Assembly: GCF_000701705.1 (NCBI RefSeq)
Contig: NZ_JNJP01000065.1
Location: 1-20,700 of the forward strand
From: Bilophila wadsworthia ATCC 49260
Lineage (GTDB): Bacteria; Desulfobacterota; Desulfovibrionia; Desulfovibrionales; Desulfovibrionaceae
Direction: 5' to 3'
DNA length: 20,700 nucleotides
Shown: piece by piece, positions 13,730 through 20,700 of the stretch
How the letters are laid out: each line of letters begins with the position of its first letter
Position numbering within the stretch: position 1 is the first letter of the stretch
Made by a program: the position numbers and the translations under genes
Notes under the pieces: generated by a model
What the model was told of the DNA's origin: nothing
What the model saw: the letters and a program-made list of their open reading frames with translations, nothing else
Databases searched by the model: none

Positions 13730-13762
13730 TTGTGGAAAAGTTTTTCACAAGCCAGTGCATAA
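13730..13762. promoter_or_regulatory. Cluster of three DnaA-box-like sites upstream of dnaA
   Basis: Two 9-mers match the relaxed DnaA box TTWTNCACA exactly: TTTTCCACA on the minus strand (13731-13739) and TTTTTCACA on the plus strand (13741-13749). They face each other as a 21-bp near-palindrome. A third, TTATGCACT on the minus strand (13754-13762), differs at one base. The cluster is about 200 bp upstream of dnaA. It could serve dnaA autoregulation or be part of a replication origin. Confidence 0.55.
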
Positions 13763-13958
13763 CAAGGGCCCCTCATATGAAAACCCTTGTCTCCCAAGGG
13801 TAAAGAAAACATCGGAGAAGTGGCGGTATTGCAAAAAGGCCTGTCATTACGGGTAACTTTTTTATCCTCCTTTGTGGGAAGCCTTTTGCGCCCCGACGGG
13901 CAGAAACTCCGCGAATCTGCTTTGTCACAGGACAAGTCAAACGCTAGAAGAATCGGAT

Positions 13959-15392
13959 ATGAAAACTCAGTGGCTCAAAATCTGTGAAGATCTGCAAAAC
14001 AGGCTCAATCCCGGCACCTACAAGGTTTGGGTTGCGCCTCTCACCGCCGACCTTGAAGGGGAGGGGAAGATCCGTCTGTCCGCCCCCAATGGATTTGTGG
14101 CGACGTGGGTACGCGATCGCCTGCTGAACGACATTTCCGATGCGGCTTCCGCCATTTTCGGGCGGACGATGGAGATCAGCGTGGTTGCGGGCAATCCTCC
14201 CGCCAAGCCGAGCCGTTCCGTTCCGGGGCGTCCTGCCGTCTCCGTTGAGGGTGAGCCCGCTCCGTCCCGTCGTCCCCGTACGGCTCCCGCGCCCCGTCCG
14301 GTGGCCGCTCCGTCTTTGCTTTCTTCCGCTGCCGAGCAGCTTTCCCTGCCCATCACCATGCCCGTGAACCAGTCCGTCCCGCACAACTGGCGGTACGCGT
14401 TCGACAGCTTTGTGGTCGGCCCCACCAATGACATGGCCTATGCCGCGGCGCGCAACATGGCGCGTTCCGGTGCCGCCGTGGATACCTTGTTCCTCAGCTC
14501 CGGGCCGGGGCTCGGCAAGACGCACCTCACGCAGGCCGTGGGGCAGGCTCTGTGCGAGGCCAGCAACCGCTCCAATCCCAAGGTCGAATATCTGACCGCC
14601 GAAGAGTTTTCGAGCTGTTTCGTGCAGGCCCTCCAGTCGAGGACCGTGGATCGCTTCAAGGGGCGTTTCCGCGATGTGGATTTGCTGCTCCTTGAGGACG
14701 TGCACTTCCTTCAGGGCAAGGAAAAGATGCAGGATGAGGTGCTTTCCACCATCAAGTCCCTGCAGGAAAAGGGGAGCCGCGTCGTCCTGACGAGTTCCTT
14801 TGCGCCCTGCGAGCTGCGGAACGTGGACAACAGCCTCGTGTCGCGTTTCTGTTCGGGGTTCCTCGCCGGTATTGAAAAGCCCGACGCCAGCACGCGCCGC
14901 CGCATCCTTCAGGAGAAGGCCCGCCAGAACAACGCGCTGTTGTCCGATACGGTGGTGGATGTGCTGACCGAGCGCCTCACCGGGGATATCCGGCAGTTGG
15001 AAAGCTGCGTGCATAACCTGTTGCTCAAGGCCAAGTTGCTTGGCTGTACCATTTCCGTGGAAATGGCGCAGGAAATTCTGGCGCAGTACAGCCTTGACGA
15101 TCCTTTTGTGGATGTGGATTCCATTATCCGCAAGGTGTGCGAAGGTTTTGGGCTCTCGCCCGAGCAGTTGGCCTCCCGCAGCCGCAAGCAGAATCTGGTG
15201 GTGGCCCGCAACACGATTTTCTATCTCGCCCGCAAGCACACCGAGTTGTCCTTGCAGGACATCGGCGACAAATTTTCCCGCCGGCATTCCACGGTGCTCA
15301 AGGGCATTGCTTCGGTTGAGCGCGAGCTGCGCCGCGAGTCGCCCCTCGGGCGTCAGATTGCCGGCACGCTGGCTTTGCTGGAGCGGCGTTAG
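13959..15392 (+). CDS. dnaA: DnaA, replication initiator ATPase (divergent)
   Basis: DnaA binds DnaA boxes and opens the replication origin. The 477-aa product has domain I at about 1-70, a Pro/Arg-rich linker at about 80-140, an AAA+ domain with Walker A GPGLGKTH (182-189) and Walker B LLLLEDVH (242-249), and a C-terminal DNA-binding domain at about 385-477. Two signatures differ from the common form: LEDVH replaces the usual IDDIQ, and FSRRHSTV (439-446) replaces FGGRDHTTV, one residue shorter and without the base-contacting Asp. I recall similar RRHSTV forms in Desulfovibrio DnaA, so this may be lineage-typical. The ATG at 13959 gives the conserved start MKTQWLKICE; its ribosome binding site (AGAAG) is weak. 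dnaN, recF and gyrB do not follow, so it may be a second dnaA copy or a relocated one. Confidence 0.92.
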   Translation: MKTQWLKICEDLQNRLNPGTYKVWVAPLTADLEGEGKIRLSAPNGFVATWVRDRLLNDISDAASAIFGRTMEISVVAGNPPAKPSRSVPGRPAVSVEGEPAPSRRPRTAPAPRPVAAPSLLSSAAEQLSLPITMPVNQSVPHNWRYAFDSFVVGPTNDMAYAAARNMARSGAAVDTLFLSSGPGLGKTHLTQAVGQALCEASNRSNPKVEYLTAEEFSSCFVQALQSRTVDRFKGRFRDVDLLLLEDVHFLQGKEKMQDEVLSTIKSLQEKGSRVVLTSSFAPCELRNVDNSLVSRFCSGFLAGIEKPDASTRRRILQEKARQNNALLSDTVVDVLTERLTGDIRQLESCVHNLLLKAKLLGCTISVEMAQEILAQYSLDDPFVDVDSIIRKVCEGFGLSPEQLASRSRKQNLVVARNTIFYLARKHTELSLQDIGDKFSRRHSTVLKGIASVERELRRESPLGRQIAGTLALLERR

Positions 15393-15439
15393 GTTTCCTC
15401 CCGCCCTTTCCAAAGGATTTTGACTTTATCGAATCCCTC
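15393..15439 (-). repeat. Short copy of the gene-end repeat, abutting the dnaA stop
   Basis: It starts at the base after the dnaA stop codon. Read on the minus strand it is GAGGGATTCGATAA, then AAAG...CTTT, CTTTGG and a purine-rich stretch, the same order as the copies at 5665, 9886 and 20633. Its relation to the gene end is also the same, but here the large hairpin is reduced to a single polypurine arm. Confidence 0.65.
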
Positions 15440-15480
15440 ATTGAGGGGGTCGGGTTTCGTGAATGTTTTTTTGAAAAGAC

Positions 15481-15504
15481 AAGGGCATCCCGTTGGATGC
15501 CCTT
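15481..15504 (+). terminator. Intrinsic terminator downstream of dnaA
   Basis: AAGGGCATCC and GGATGCCCTT form a 10-bp stem around CGTT, 88 nt after the dnaA stop. T residues at and just after the end of the stem (CCCTTTTGC) give a short U-tract. Confidence 0.75.
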
Positions 15505-15631
15505 TTGCGTTACGGCGTTAGTCGATTAAGGGAGCGAAACGACCGAAACATGCAACCACTCGCTTGCGGGTAGCTGCTGATTGGAAAACGGAGGAACTCC
15601 CTTCAGCCTTGCCTCCCCATTTTGTAAAAAA

Positions 15632-15700
15632 GCCTTGGGAAGGAGAGAAGAGGGGGGAGGAAAACCCTTCTCCAGGAGGCTTTCCTCTCCCCTCTCCCGA
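15632..15700. repeat. Purine-rich gene-end hairpin after the membrane hydrolase gene
   Basis: An imperfect hairpin: left arm GAGGGGGGAGGAAAACC, right arm GGCTTTCCTCTCCCCTC, centre CTTCTCCAGGAGG. It begins 18 nt past the stop of the minus-strand gene and is followed on that strand by TTCCCAAGGCTTTTTT, which resembles the tails of the pdxT and yitT-side copies. The long T-run makes it a plausible real terminator on the minus strand. Confidence 0.6.
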
Positions 15701-15717
15701 TTTTCCTCTTTCTTTTT

Positions 15718-16830
15718 TCACTCCACAGGCGGATTCCAGCCGCTGTCTCCGCCCGCGCCGGTGGTGGTAATGAAGCGGACTGCGGAGACCCTGCCATCCG
15801 GGGCGACGCGGGCCATGATGCGGAAGGTCGTGGGCTTGCCGTGCCGCCGTACCTGAATATCGTCAACCCAGCCGATGGTCGAGCCGAAGCGCAGATCGCT
15901 GAATACGTATTCTGTATATCCCTCAAGGGGCCCCTCCAGCGGAATTTCAGCCTCAAGGGCGGGGTAGAGGGCAAAGCGCTCGTACGCGCGGAACATGCGG
16001 TCCTTTGCGGCAAGCTCGGCCCAGAGCGGCTGCGGCGGCTTGGCGTAGGCAATGAACGTCTGAGGCTCCTCCGTGAATACCGTATAGCCCGCCACGTCCC
16101 AGACGCTCCCGCGATCCAGAATGAGCTTCCAGTGGAAAGGCGTGAAGGCGTCGGGTACGAGGTGCACGGCGCGCACATCATCCCAGAGGCCCTTTCCACG
16201 CTGCCCGGGAGCCAAATCCTCACTGAGAAGCTCTTGGGTGAAAACGTCGGGCGTGTAATGGCTGTCCTTGAGATGCGCTTCAAGGCCCACCCGTGTGGCC
16301 AGCGAGCCGAGCGGATAGAGGATGGTCCAGAGCAGCAGGCCTATCATGACGGCGCGCCGCTTCCGCCAGAATATGAGCCCAAGGGCCAACGGCAGGAGAA
16401 GCAACGGGTCTACGATAAACAGCGCATTCAAACGTACCCTGTAGTCGCTGAACGGCAGAAAGACCTGCGTTCCGTACGAATTCATGCAGTCCAAAAAAAT
16501 GTGATGCAGAATGAGCAGGTAGGCCGTGAGCCATGCCAGCGGCAGCGGCCAGCCGAATGGCGGAGAGTCGTCGGGGACTTTTGGGACGCGCCAGCGGTTC
16601 ATCAGCCAGGGGATGAGGGCAAGGAGCAAAGCGAGCCCCAAACCGCCGACGAACGAATGGGTGATTCCCCGGTGGTATTCAATGTATTGCAGCGGGGTGC
16701 GGGTAAAGAAGACATCCATATCGGGAGAAGCCGCTACCAGCGCCGCCCATGCCGGAAGCCACCAGCGGCGTTTTCCCGGCAGGGCGTAGCCAATGACGGC
16801 TCCGCTCAAGGCATGTGTGATCGGTTCCAT
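15718..16830 (-). CDS. YdjM/DUF457-family membrane-bound metal-dependent hydrolase
   Basis: This family of predicted inner-membrane zinc-dependent hydrolases (YdjM/YbcI type, some described as LexA-regulated) has no well-established substrate. The 370-aa product starts MEPITHALSGA. It carries the family's metal-ligand pattern: His6, the SPDMD motif with Asp37/Asp39, and HRGITHS with His53/His58. Four to five hydrophobic segments cover residues 1-200, including one near LLILHHIFLDCMNSYG, which adds another HH-D set. The C-terminal third (about 210-370) is soluble and lacks motifs I recognise. The ATG at 16830 has AAGGAA 6 nt upstream. It is converging on dnaA and preceded by a hairpin that separates it from kdsD. 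Confidence 0.85.
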   Translation of the reverse strand: MEPITHALSGAVIGYALPGKRRWWLPAWAALVAASPDMDVFFTRTPLQYIEYHRGITHSFVGGLGLALLLALIPWLMNRWRVPKVPDDSPPFGWPLPLAWLTAYLLILHHIFLDCMNSYGTQVFLPFSDYRVRLNALFIVDPLLLLPLALGLIFWRKRRAVMIGLLLWTILYPLGSLATRVGLEAHLKDSHYTPDVFTQELLSEDLAPGQRGKGLWDDVRAVHLVPDAFTPFHWKLILDRGSVWDVAGYTVFTEEPQTFIAYAKPPQPLWAELAAKDRMFRAYERFALYPALEAEIPLEGPLEGYTEYVFSDLRFGSTIGWVDDIQVRRHGKPTTFRIMARVAPDGRVSAVRFITTTGAGGDSGWNPPVE

Positions 16831-16856
16831 AGCGTTCCTTATCTTGCAAAAAAGAA

Positions 16857-16890
16857 GGGGAAGGGCTTTTTCCGTGAAAAGCCCTTCCCC
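16857..16890 (-). terminator. Hairpin between kdsD and the membrane hydrolase gene
   Basis: GGGGAAGGGCTTTT and AAAAGCCCTTCCCC form a perfect 14-bp stem with a 6-nt loop. On the minus strand it lies about 210 nt past the kdsD stop and 27 nt before the next start codon. It fits the purine-hairpin family but lacks the conserved tail. Confidence 0.6.
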
Positions 16891-17103
16891 GGTGTCTCGC
16901 CAAATGGTGCGGCGTATCACAGCGTTTTATGCCGAGCGCACGTGCCGCATCCAACAGGAAAATAGGCTCGGATTGCCCTTGCGCAAGCCGCTACCCCCAG
17001 AGAGCCTGCCAGCGTCAAAAGCGACTAAGGGAGTACGGGGGATGCATTGTGGGCGGCGTTGTGGGAATACGGTTTTTCTAGAAAACAAGAGCCATTGCGG
17101 ACA

Positions 17104-18129
17104 TCAATGTTGCGAAAAGGCAACGCTGCCCTGACCAAGCAGGTCGTGCATGTGGACCATGCCGAGCAGGCGGCGCTCTTCGTCGGCGATGGGCAATACC
17201 GTGATCGCTTTGCTTTCCATGAGTTCAAGAAGCGTGGCGACCGTATCGCTTTGGGTCCCGCAGCGGGGAGAAGGCGTCATGACGGTGCTGACCGGGGCCT
17301 CGGGATTGAGCGTCCCACGGCAGACGGCCCGCCTGACGTCGCCGTCGGTCAGGATGCCGCTGATCCTGTGTTCGTTATCGAGCAGAAGCACGGCTCCAAG
17401 CTTGCCTTGATCCAGTTGGCGCAGGGCTTCCGACAAGAGGCTTGTTTCGGAAAGCTGAGGAAGGCCCTCGGTCCGCATGACTTCGCTGACGTTGAGCTTC
17501 AGGCGTTGCCCCAGGCTGCCTCCGGGATGGTAGCGCAGGAAATCTTTTTCCGTAAATGATTTTAGCTGCATCAGACAAACGGCCAGCGCATCGCCGAGGG
17601 CGAGGACCGCAGTGGTCGAGGCTGTGGGGGCAAGCCCGTGCGGGCAGGCTTCACGGGGGACGCCCGAATGCAGCGTCACGTCGGCAAGACGCCCAAGGGT
17701 GGAGTCCTCCCGCCCCGTCATGGCGATCAGGCTGGTGCCGAGCGATTTCAGCGCGGGCAGGATGGCGTTCAGCTCCGCCGTTTCACCGGAATTGGAGATG
17801 GCAATGATGACGTCGTCTTTGCGGAGGCTCCCCAGATCTCCGTGGGCTCCTTCCACGGGATGGAGAAAGAAGGCCGGCGTACCGGTCGAGGAAAAGGTGG
17901 CGGCAAGCTTGCGGCCGACCAAGCCGGATTTGCCGATGCCGGTCACGACCACACGCCCGGTGCACGCCGCCAGAAGCCCCAGCGCAAGGACGAGGGGGGC
18001 TTTTTCCGGCGTCCGGGCGTTGAGCCGGTCCCGCACGGCGGCGAGCCCGGCGATTTCGGTATTCAGAACGTCCTGCGCGAGCTTGATGAGCGCGGCGGGT
18101 CCGGTATGGGAACGTACGGATTGTGTCAT
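17104..18129 (-). CDS. kdsD: Arabinose-5-phosphate isomerase KdsD/KpsF
   Basis: The enzyme converts ribulose 5-phosphate to arabinose 5-phosphate, the first step toward Kdo for lipopolysaccharide or capsule. The 341-aa protein has an N-terminal SIS domain with GIGKSGLVGRKLAATFSSTG (about 64-83), HPVEGAHGDLG (90-100) and SNSGETAEL (112-120). Two CBS domains follow from about residue 210 (VMRTEGLPQL... and VMTPSPRCGTQ...). This is the standard KdsD layout and length. I use the ATG at 18129 because AAGGA lies upstream; the one at 18153 has no ribosome binding site. Other Kdo genes are not adjacent. The names kdsD, kpsF and gutQ overlap and cannot be separated here. Confidence 0.93.
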   Translation of the reverse strand: MTQSVRSHTGPAALIKLAQDVLNTEIAGLAAVRDRLNARTPEKAPLVLALGLLAACTGRVVVTGIGKSGLVGRKLAATFSSTGTPAFFLHPVEGAHGDLGSLRKDDVIIAISNSGETAELNAILPALKSLGTSLIAMTGREDSTLGRLADVTLHSGVPREACPHGLAPTASTTAVLALGDALAVCLMQLKSFTEKDFLRYHPGGSLGQRLKLNVSEVMRTEGLPQLSETSLLSEALRQLDQGKLGAVLLLDNEHRISGILTDGDVRRAVCRGTLNPEAPVSTVMTPSPRCGTQSDTVATLLELMESKAITVLPIADEERRLLGMVHMHDLLGQGSVAFSQH

Positions 18130-18438
18130 GGGAAAACGTCCTTGAAGCGGCATGGCGTGCCGCCGTTACAAGAGAAAAAGAGGGCGAACAGGAAGCATAG
18201 AAAAAGAATGGCCCGCAGGCAAGCTGGCGGGGGGCGGCCATCTCTCATGCGGAGAACAATATTTCTCAGCCTGTTGACGATATAAGTCGGTTCACGTACT
18301 CACGAAAGAGGCTGTTCCGTCCGTTTTTCCCCTCCTCGCATCCTTCTTTTACGATATGGAAGCCTTTCACAATATTGCAAGGCGAAGCCCGTTCGGGTAT
18401 CCACCTCTCTCTATCATTTCATTTGGGAGTCCCCTATT
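18130..18438. other. Divergent promoter region kdsD / FMN oxidoreductase
   Basis: This 309-nt gap between divergent genes has no gene. An AT-richer patch lies near 18258-18300 (ACAATATTTCTC, GATATAAG). TTGCAA and TATCCA, 17 nt apart near 18376-18404, are a weak promoter candidate for the plus-strand genes; CCCGTTCGGG between them could form a small hairpin. No operator stands out. Confidence 0.4.
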
Positions 18439-19476
18439 ATGGATATTAAGGAAGTCCGCGCCAACGCCAAAGAGCGCATGAAGGGTTTTTGCCGTGTTTG
18501 TCCCGTGTGCGATGGGCGCGCCTGCGCAGGCGAAACGCCCGGTATGGGCGGCATCGGAACCGGGAGCGCGTTCAAGAACAATGTGGCCGCGTTTGCCGGC
18601 GTCCGTCTGAACATGCGTCTGATTCATGAGGTCAAGAAGCCCGTCACGGAAACGGAGGTGCTCGGATTCAGGTTGCGCCTGCCCGTGCTGGCCGCTCCCA
18701 TAGGGGGGACCTCCTTCAATATGGGCGGGGCCCTTTCCGAGGCGGAATATGCGCGGGCCATCGTATCCGGCTGCTGCGAAGCGGGCATTGTCGGCTGCGT
18801 CGGCGACGGCGCGCCGGATGAACTGCACGAAGCGGGGAATGCCGCCATCACCGCCGAAGGCGGCTGGGGGATTCCGTTCATCAAGCCGTGGGAAGGCGAG
18901 GAACTGGAGCGCAAGATGTGCAGGGCCGCAGCCACCGGAACCCGTGTGCTCGGTATGGACATCGACGCAGCCGGGCTGATTGCCCTGGCCCGTATGGGAC
19001 GCCCCGTGTCTCCGAAAACGTGCGCCGAATTGGCAGCCATCGTGGATCGTTCGCATGAGCTTGGTATGAAATTCGTACTCAAGGGCATCATGACGGTCGA
19101 AGATGCCATCGCCGCCGAGCGCGCCGGATGCGACGGCATCGTGGTTTCCAACCACGGCGGGCGGGCTCTGGATCATACGCCGGGGACCATCGAGGTCCTT
19201 CCCGCCATCGCCGCGCAGGTCAAGGGCCGCATGGCCGTTTTGATGGATGGCGGCATCCGTGACGGGCTCGACGTGCTCAAGGCGTTGGCCTTCGGCGCGG
19301 ACGCCGTGCTGATTGGCCGTCCCTTCTGTCTCGCCGCCGTGGGGGGCGGTTCCGAAGGCGTGAAGCTGACGGCGGATCATCTTTACAATCAGCTTGTGCG
19401 CAGCATGGTGTTGACAGGCTGCCCGTCCGTCCGCGAAGCCGGGCGCCACCTCGTCAGTACGGCCCCTCTCGCCTAA
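18439..19476 (+). CDS. FMN-dependent alpha-hydroxy-acid oxidoreductase with N-terminal Cys motif
   Basis: This is a 345-aa TIM-barrel flavoprotein of the lactate/glycolate oxidase family, which oxidises 2-hydroxy acids to 2-oxo acids. The FMN and catalytic elements are clear: APIGG at 86-90, K215 in FVLKGI, the catalytic His239 and Arg242 in SNHGGRALD, and phosphate-binding DGGIR at 270-274 with GRP at 293-295. The N-terminus differs from classical oxidases: it has four cysteines in C18-x2-C21-x2-C24-x4-C29, followed by GETPGMGGIG. This could bind a metal or Fe-S cluster, or form disulfides. I recall a similar N-terminus in anaerobe members, so it is probably a dehydrogenase rather than an oxygen-using oxidase. 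GGGAG lies 9 nt upstream of the ATG. A yitT-type gene follows after 16 nt. Confidence 0.88.
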   Translation: MDIKEVRANAKERMKGFCRVCPVCDGRACAGETPGMGGIGTGSAFKNNVAAFAGVRLNMRLIHEVKKPVTETEVLGFRLRLPVLAAPIGGTSFNMGGALSEAEYARAIVSGCCEAGIVGCVGDGAPDELHEAGNAAITAEGGWGIPFIKPWEGEELERKMCRAAATGTRVLGMDIDAAGLIALARMGRPVSPKTCAELAAIVDRSHELGMKFVLKGIMTVEDAIAAERAGCDGIVVSNHGGRALDHTPGTIEVLPAIAAQVKGRMAVLMDGGIRDGLDVLKALAFGADAVLIGRPFCLAAVGGGSEGVKLTADHLYNQLVRSMVLTGCPSVREAGRHLVSTAPLA

Positions 19477-19492
19477 TCCATACGGAGTTTTC

Positions 19493-20365
19493 ATGAAAGT
19501 CAGTTTGCCTCAAAGAAACAAGCTCGCTCAGTCCATGTTGTGGAACCTGTTCCTGCTGACTGTCGGCGCTGTTTTCTTTTCTCTCGGCGCGCAGGCTGTG
19601 GCTGCGCATCACGGCTTCCTTACCGGGGGGATTTTCGGTGCCGGTCTGCTCGGCTGGTATACGACCGGGCTGTTTACGCCCGCGATCTGGTACCTGTTGA
19701 TCAATATACCGTTGTTCTTCGTGTCGTGGTTCCAAATCGGGCGCCAATTTTTCTTCTACAGCCTGTACGGAAGCCTTGCGACCACGATCATCAGTGAACT
19801 TATCACGTTTCAGGTCCCGATTCAGGATCACTTCTACGCGGCGATTACGGCGGGCGTCCTTTGCGGTACGGGTACCGGGCTCATGCTGCGGACGCTGGGG
19901 TCCGGCGGCGGCCTGGATCTCATCGGTGTTATCCTGAACAAGCGCTGGAACATCGGCATCGGGCGGTTTAATTTCTGCTTCAACGCGGTGATGTTCCTCG
20001 CTTCTATGGCGACCATTTCCCTTGATATGGTCATCGTGTCGTTCATTCAGGTTTTCGTGGCTTCCGCGACTATCGAATACGCGCTCCGTATGGGCAGCCA
20101 GAGGAAGATGGTCTACGTGGTCACCGATCGGGGCGAGGCGCTGTGCGAGGCGATCATCGCCGAAGGCTACGGCGGCGCGACCGTGCTCAAGGGCAAGGGC
20201 GCGTACAGCGGCGGCGACCGCGAGATCATCCTTACCGTAACCAACAACATCATGTTGCGGCGTCTGGAGAACCTTGTTTTCGCCATTGACGACAAGGCCC
20301 TCTTCATCGTGGAGAATACCTTTTACGTTTCCGGCACCCGGTATCCGCGGAAGTCGATTATTTAG
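19493..20365 (+). CDS. YitT-family membrane protein (DUF161 + DUF2179)
   Basis: The 290-aa product has an N-terminal membrane part of about five helices (residues 15-205; for example LFLLTVGAVFFSLGAQAV and the Gly-rich GTGTGLMLRTLGSGGGLD). A C-terminal soluble DUF2179 domain follows at about 210-285 (KMVYVVTDRGEALCEAI...YSGGDREIILTVTNN...FIVENTFYVSG). Family members are widespread and possibly transporters, but the substrate is unknown. The ATG at 19493 has CGGAG 6 nt upstream. It lies 16 nt after the FMN oxidoreductase gene and is very likely co-transcribed, which hints at transport of a related hydroxy or keto acid; this is inference only. Confidence 0.88.
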   Translation: MKVSLPQRNKLAQSMLWNLFLLTVGAVFFSLGAQAVAAHHGFLTGGIFGAGLLGWYTTGLFTPAIWYLLINIPLFFVSWFQIGRQFFFYSLYGSLATTIISELITFQVPIQDHFYAAITAGVLCGTGTGLMLRTLGSGGGLDLIGVILNKRWNIGIGRFNFCFNAVMFLASMATISLDMVIVSFIQVFVASATIEYALRMGSQRKMVYVVTDRGEALCEAIIAEGYGGATVLKGKGAYSGGDREIILTVTNNIMLRRLENLVFAIDDKALFIVENTFYVSGTRYPRKSII

Positions 20366-20376
20366 GAGAACCCGCC

Positions 20377-20426
20377 TTGGGAAGGAAGATGCCTTTTTTC
20401 AAAAGGGGCCCTTCCTCCTCCCCAAA
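20377..20426. repeat. Purine-rich gene-end hairpin after the YitT-family gene
   Basis: The left arm has TTGGGAAGGAAG and GCCTTTTTT; the right arm has AAAAGGGGC and CTTCCTCCTCCCCAA. The pairing is imperfect. It starts 11 nt past the stop codon, and its right flank (CAAACTTTTGTAATGG) resembles the tails of the pdxT and membrane-hydrolase copies. Confidence 0.55.
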
Positions 20427-20550
20427 CCACACCTCCATCCTCCTCAAACTTTTGTAATGGCAGATGATGGTTGCTGTGACGCGGATGGCGGCTTTACCGG
20501 AGTCCCCCTGTTTTGCTCCAGAAGAGAACTATTTTCCGGATGCCATAAAC

Positions 20551-20588
20551 AAAAGAGCCCTTCAGGAAGCATCCTGAAGGGCTCTTTT
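20551..20588. terminator. Strong bidirectional intrinsic terminator
   Basis: AAAAGAGCCCTTCAGGA and its exact complement form a 17-bp stem with a 4-nt loop (AGCA). The stem ends in TTTT on the plus strand and equally on the minus strand, so it can stop transcription in both directions. It closes the plus-strand FMN oxidoreductase-YitT unit and probably a minus-strand gene to the right. Confidence 0.85.
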
Positions 20589-20632
20589 CATAAACACAAA
20601 GACGTGTTCCCCACTTCCCCCGAAATCGCCAT

Positions 20633-20700
20633 GAGGGATTCGATAAAGACGAAAGTCTTTGAAGGGAAGGGGTGGGGTTTGGGGAGGGGAAGGGGAAACT
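20633..20700 (+). repeat. Gene-end repeat with GGGATTCGATAA module, cut by window edge
   Basis: GAGGGATTCGATAA at 20633-20646 is followed by a perfect small stem AAAGAC/GTCTTT with a GAAA loop (20645-20660). Next come GGGGTGGGGTTTGGGGAGG and the start of a large purine arm that runs off the window. The order matches the copies at 5665 and 9886. Confidence 0.75.

Larger units (their letters stand above)
13396..13958. other. Intergenic region upstream of dnaA
   Basis: The 563-nt gap holds a terminator hairpin (13424-13454), a 12-bp hairpin with one G-T pair (AACCGGAGCGGC with GCCGTTCCGGTT, about 13604-13633), the DnaA-box cluster (13730-13762), and an inverted repeat ACAAGGG/CCCTTGT just after it. 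Runs of T and A near 13490-13520 and 13675-13745 make it AT-richer than the genes. No convincing small gene is present. It may be a dnaA control region or an origin. Confidence 0.5.
15440..15717. other. Convergent intergenic region dnaA / membrane hydrolase
   Basis: The region contains the dnaA terminator (15481-15504) and the purine hairpin of the opposite gene (15632-15700). Between about 15510 and 15630 I see no gene or RNA. Confidence 0.5.
20366..20632. other. Intergenic region after the YitT-family gene
   Basis: It holds two hairpins (20377-20426 and 20551-20588). Between about 20460 and 20545 I see nothing coding. Confidence 0.5.

Noticed and set aside
13944..15413. A 489-codon open frame on the minus strand opposite dnaA
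   Set aside because: It is antisense to DnaA with no recognisable domain; GC-rich codon bias explains the lack of stops. The same applies to the minus-strand frame opposite the binding protein at 12292-13344.
20633..20660. tRNA T-arm-like sequence (ATCGAATCCC on the minus strand) in the repeat module
   Set aside because: No acceptor, D or anticodon arm can be drawn around any of the four copies, and the stem next to it is too short and variable for a tRNA.
1..20700. Evidence of phage, transposon or genomic island
   Set aside because: No integrase, transposase or target-site duplication was seen, and composition looks even across genes. Apart from the repeat family the region appears to be ordinary chromosome.

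Overview
The window looks like a chromosomal segment of a Desulfovibrionaceae sulfate- or sulfite-reducing bacterium (Desulfovibrio, Bilophila or a close relative). The main evidence is a six-gene periplasmic nitrate reductase cluster in the order napC-napM-napA-napD-napG-napH. It lacks napB and carries the tetraheme cytochrome NapM, which is the arrangement known from Desulfovibrio desulfuricans. NapA also resembles the D. desulfuricans enzyme very closely as I recall that sequence. The DNA is GC-rich and the genes are mostly housekeeping. There is no tRNA, rRNA, CRISPR array, transposase or phage gene.

Layout, left to right. (1) 60-5341, minus strand: the nap operon. A textbook sigma-54 promoter lies about 50 bp upstream of napC, with a 39-bp near-palindrome about 90 bp further upstream. 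napC, napM and napA are tightly packed, and so are napD, napG and napH. Between napA and napD is a 316-nt gap full of hairpins. (2) 5765-7868, minus: a small lipoprotein followed by a Wza-type polysaccharide export protein that starts at TTG. (3) 8127-9630, minus: pdxS-pdxT, the ribose-5-phosphate-dependent pyridoxal phosphate synthase. (4) 9999-11924, minus: the ABC-F ATPase Uup. (5) 12313-13395, plus: an orphan SsuA/TauA-type substrate-binding protein. (6) 13959-15392, plus: a divergent dnaA preceded by a cluster of DnaA boxes. (7) 15718-16830, minus: a YdjM/DUF457 membrane hydrolase. (8) 17104-18129, minus: arabinose-5-phosphate isomerase (KdsD/KpsF). (9) 18439-20365, plus: an FMN-dependent alpha-hydroxy-acid oxidoreductase followed 16 bp later by a YitT-family membrane protein.

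How the parts work together. NapC and the NapGH pair are expected to take electrons from quinol. NapM replaces NapB as the likely immediate donor to NapA, and NapD handles the NapA Tat leader. The nap promoter points to activation by an NtrC-type enhancer-binding protein that is not encoded here. PdxS and PdxT form one enzyme. The remaining genes are a mosaic of short transcription units.

The most unusual feature is a family of long polypurine/polypyrimidine hairpins placed at gene 3' ends (about ten copies). Four of them share an extra conserved module, GGGATTCGATAA, next to a small stem whose paired bases change together between copies. Other points of note are the structured napA-napD gap, a NapG with no Tat leader, and a DnaA with an altered DNA-binding signature.
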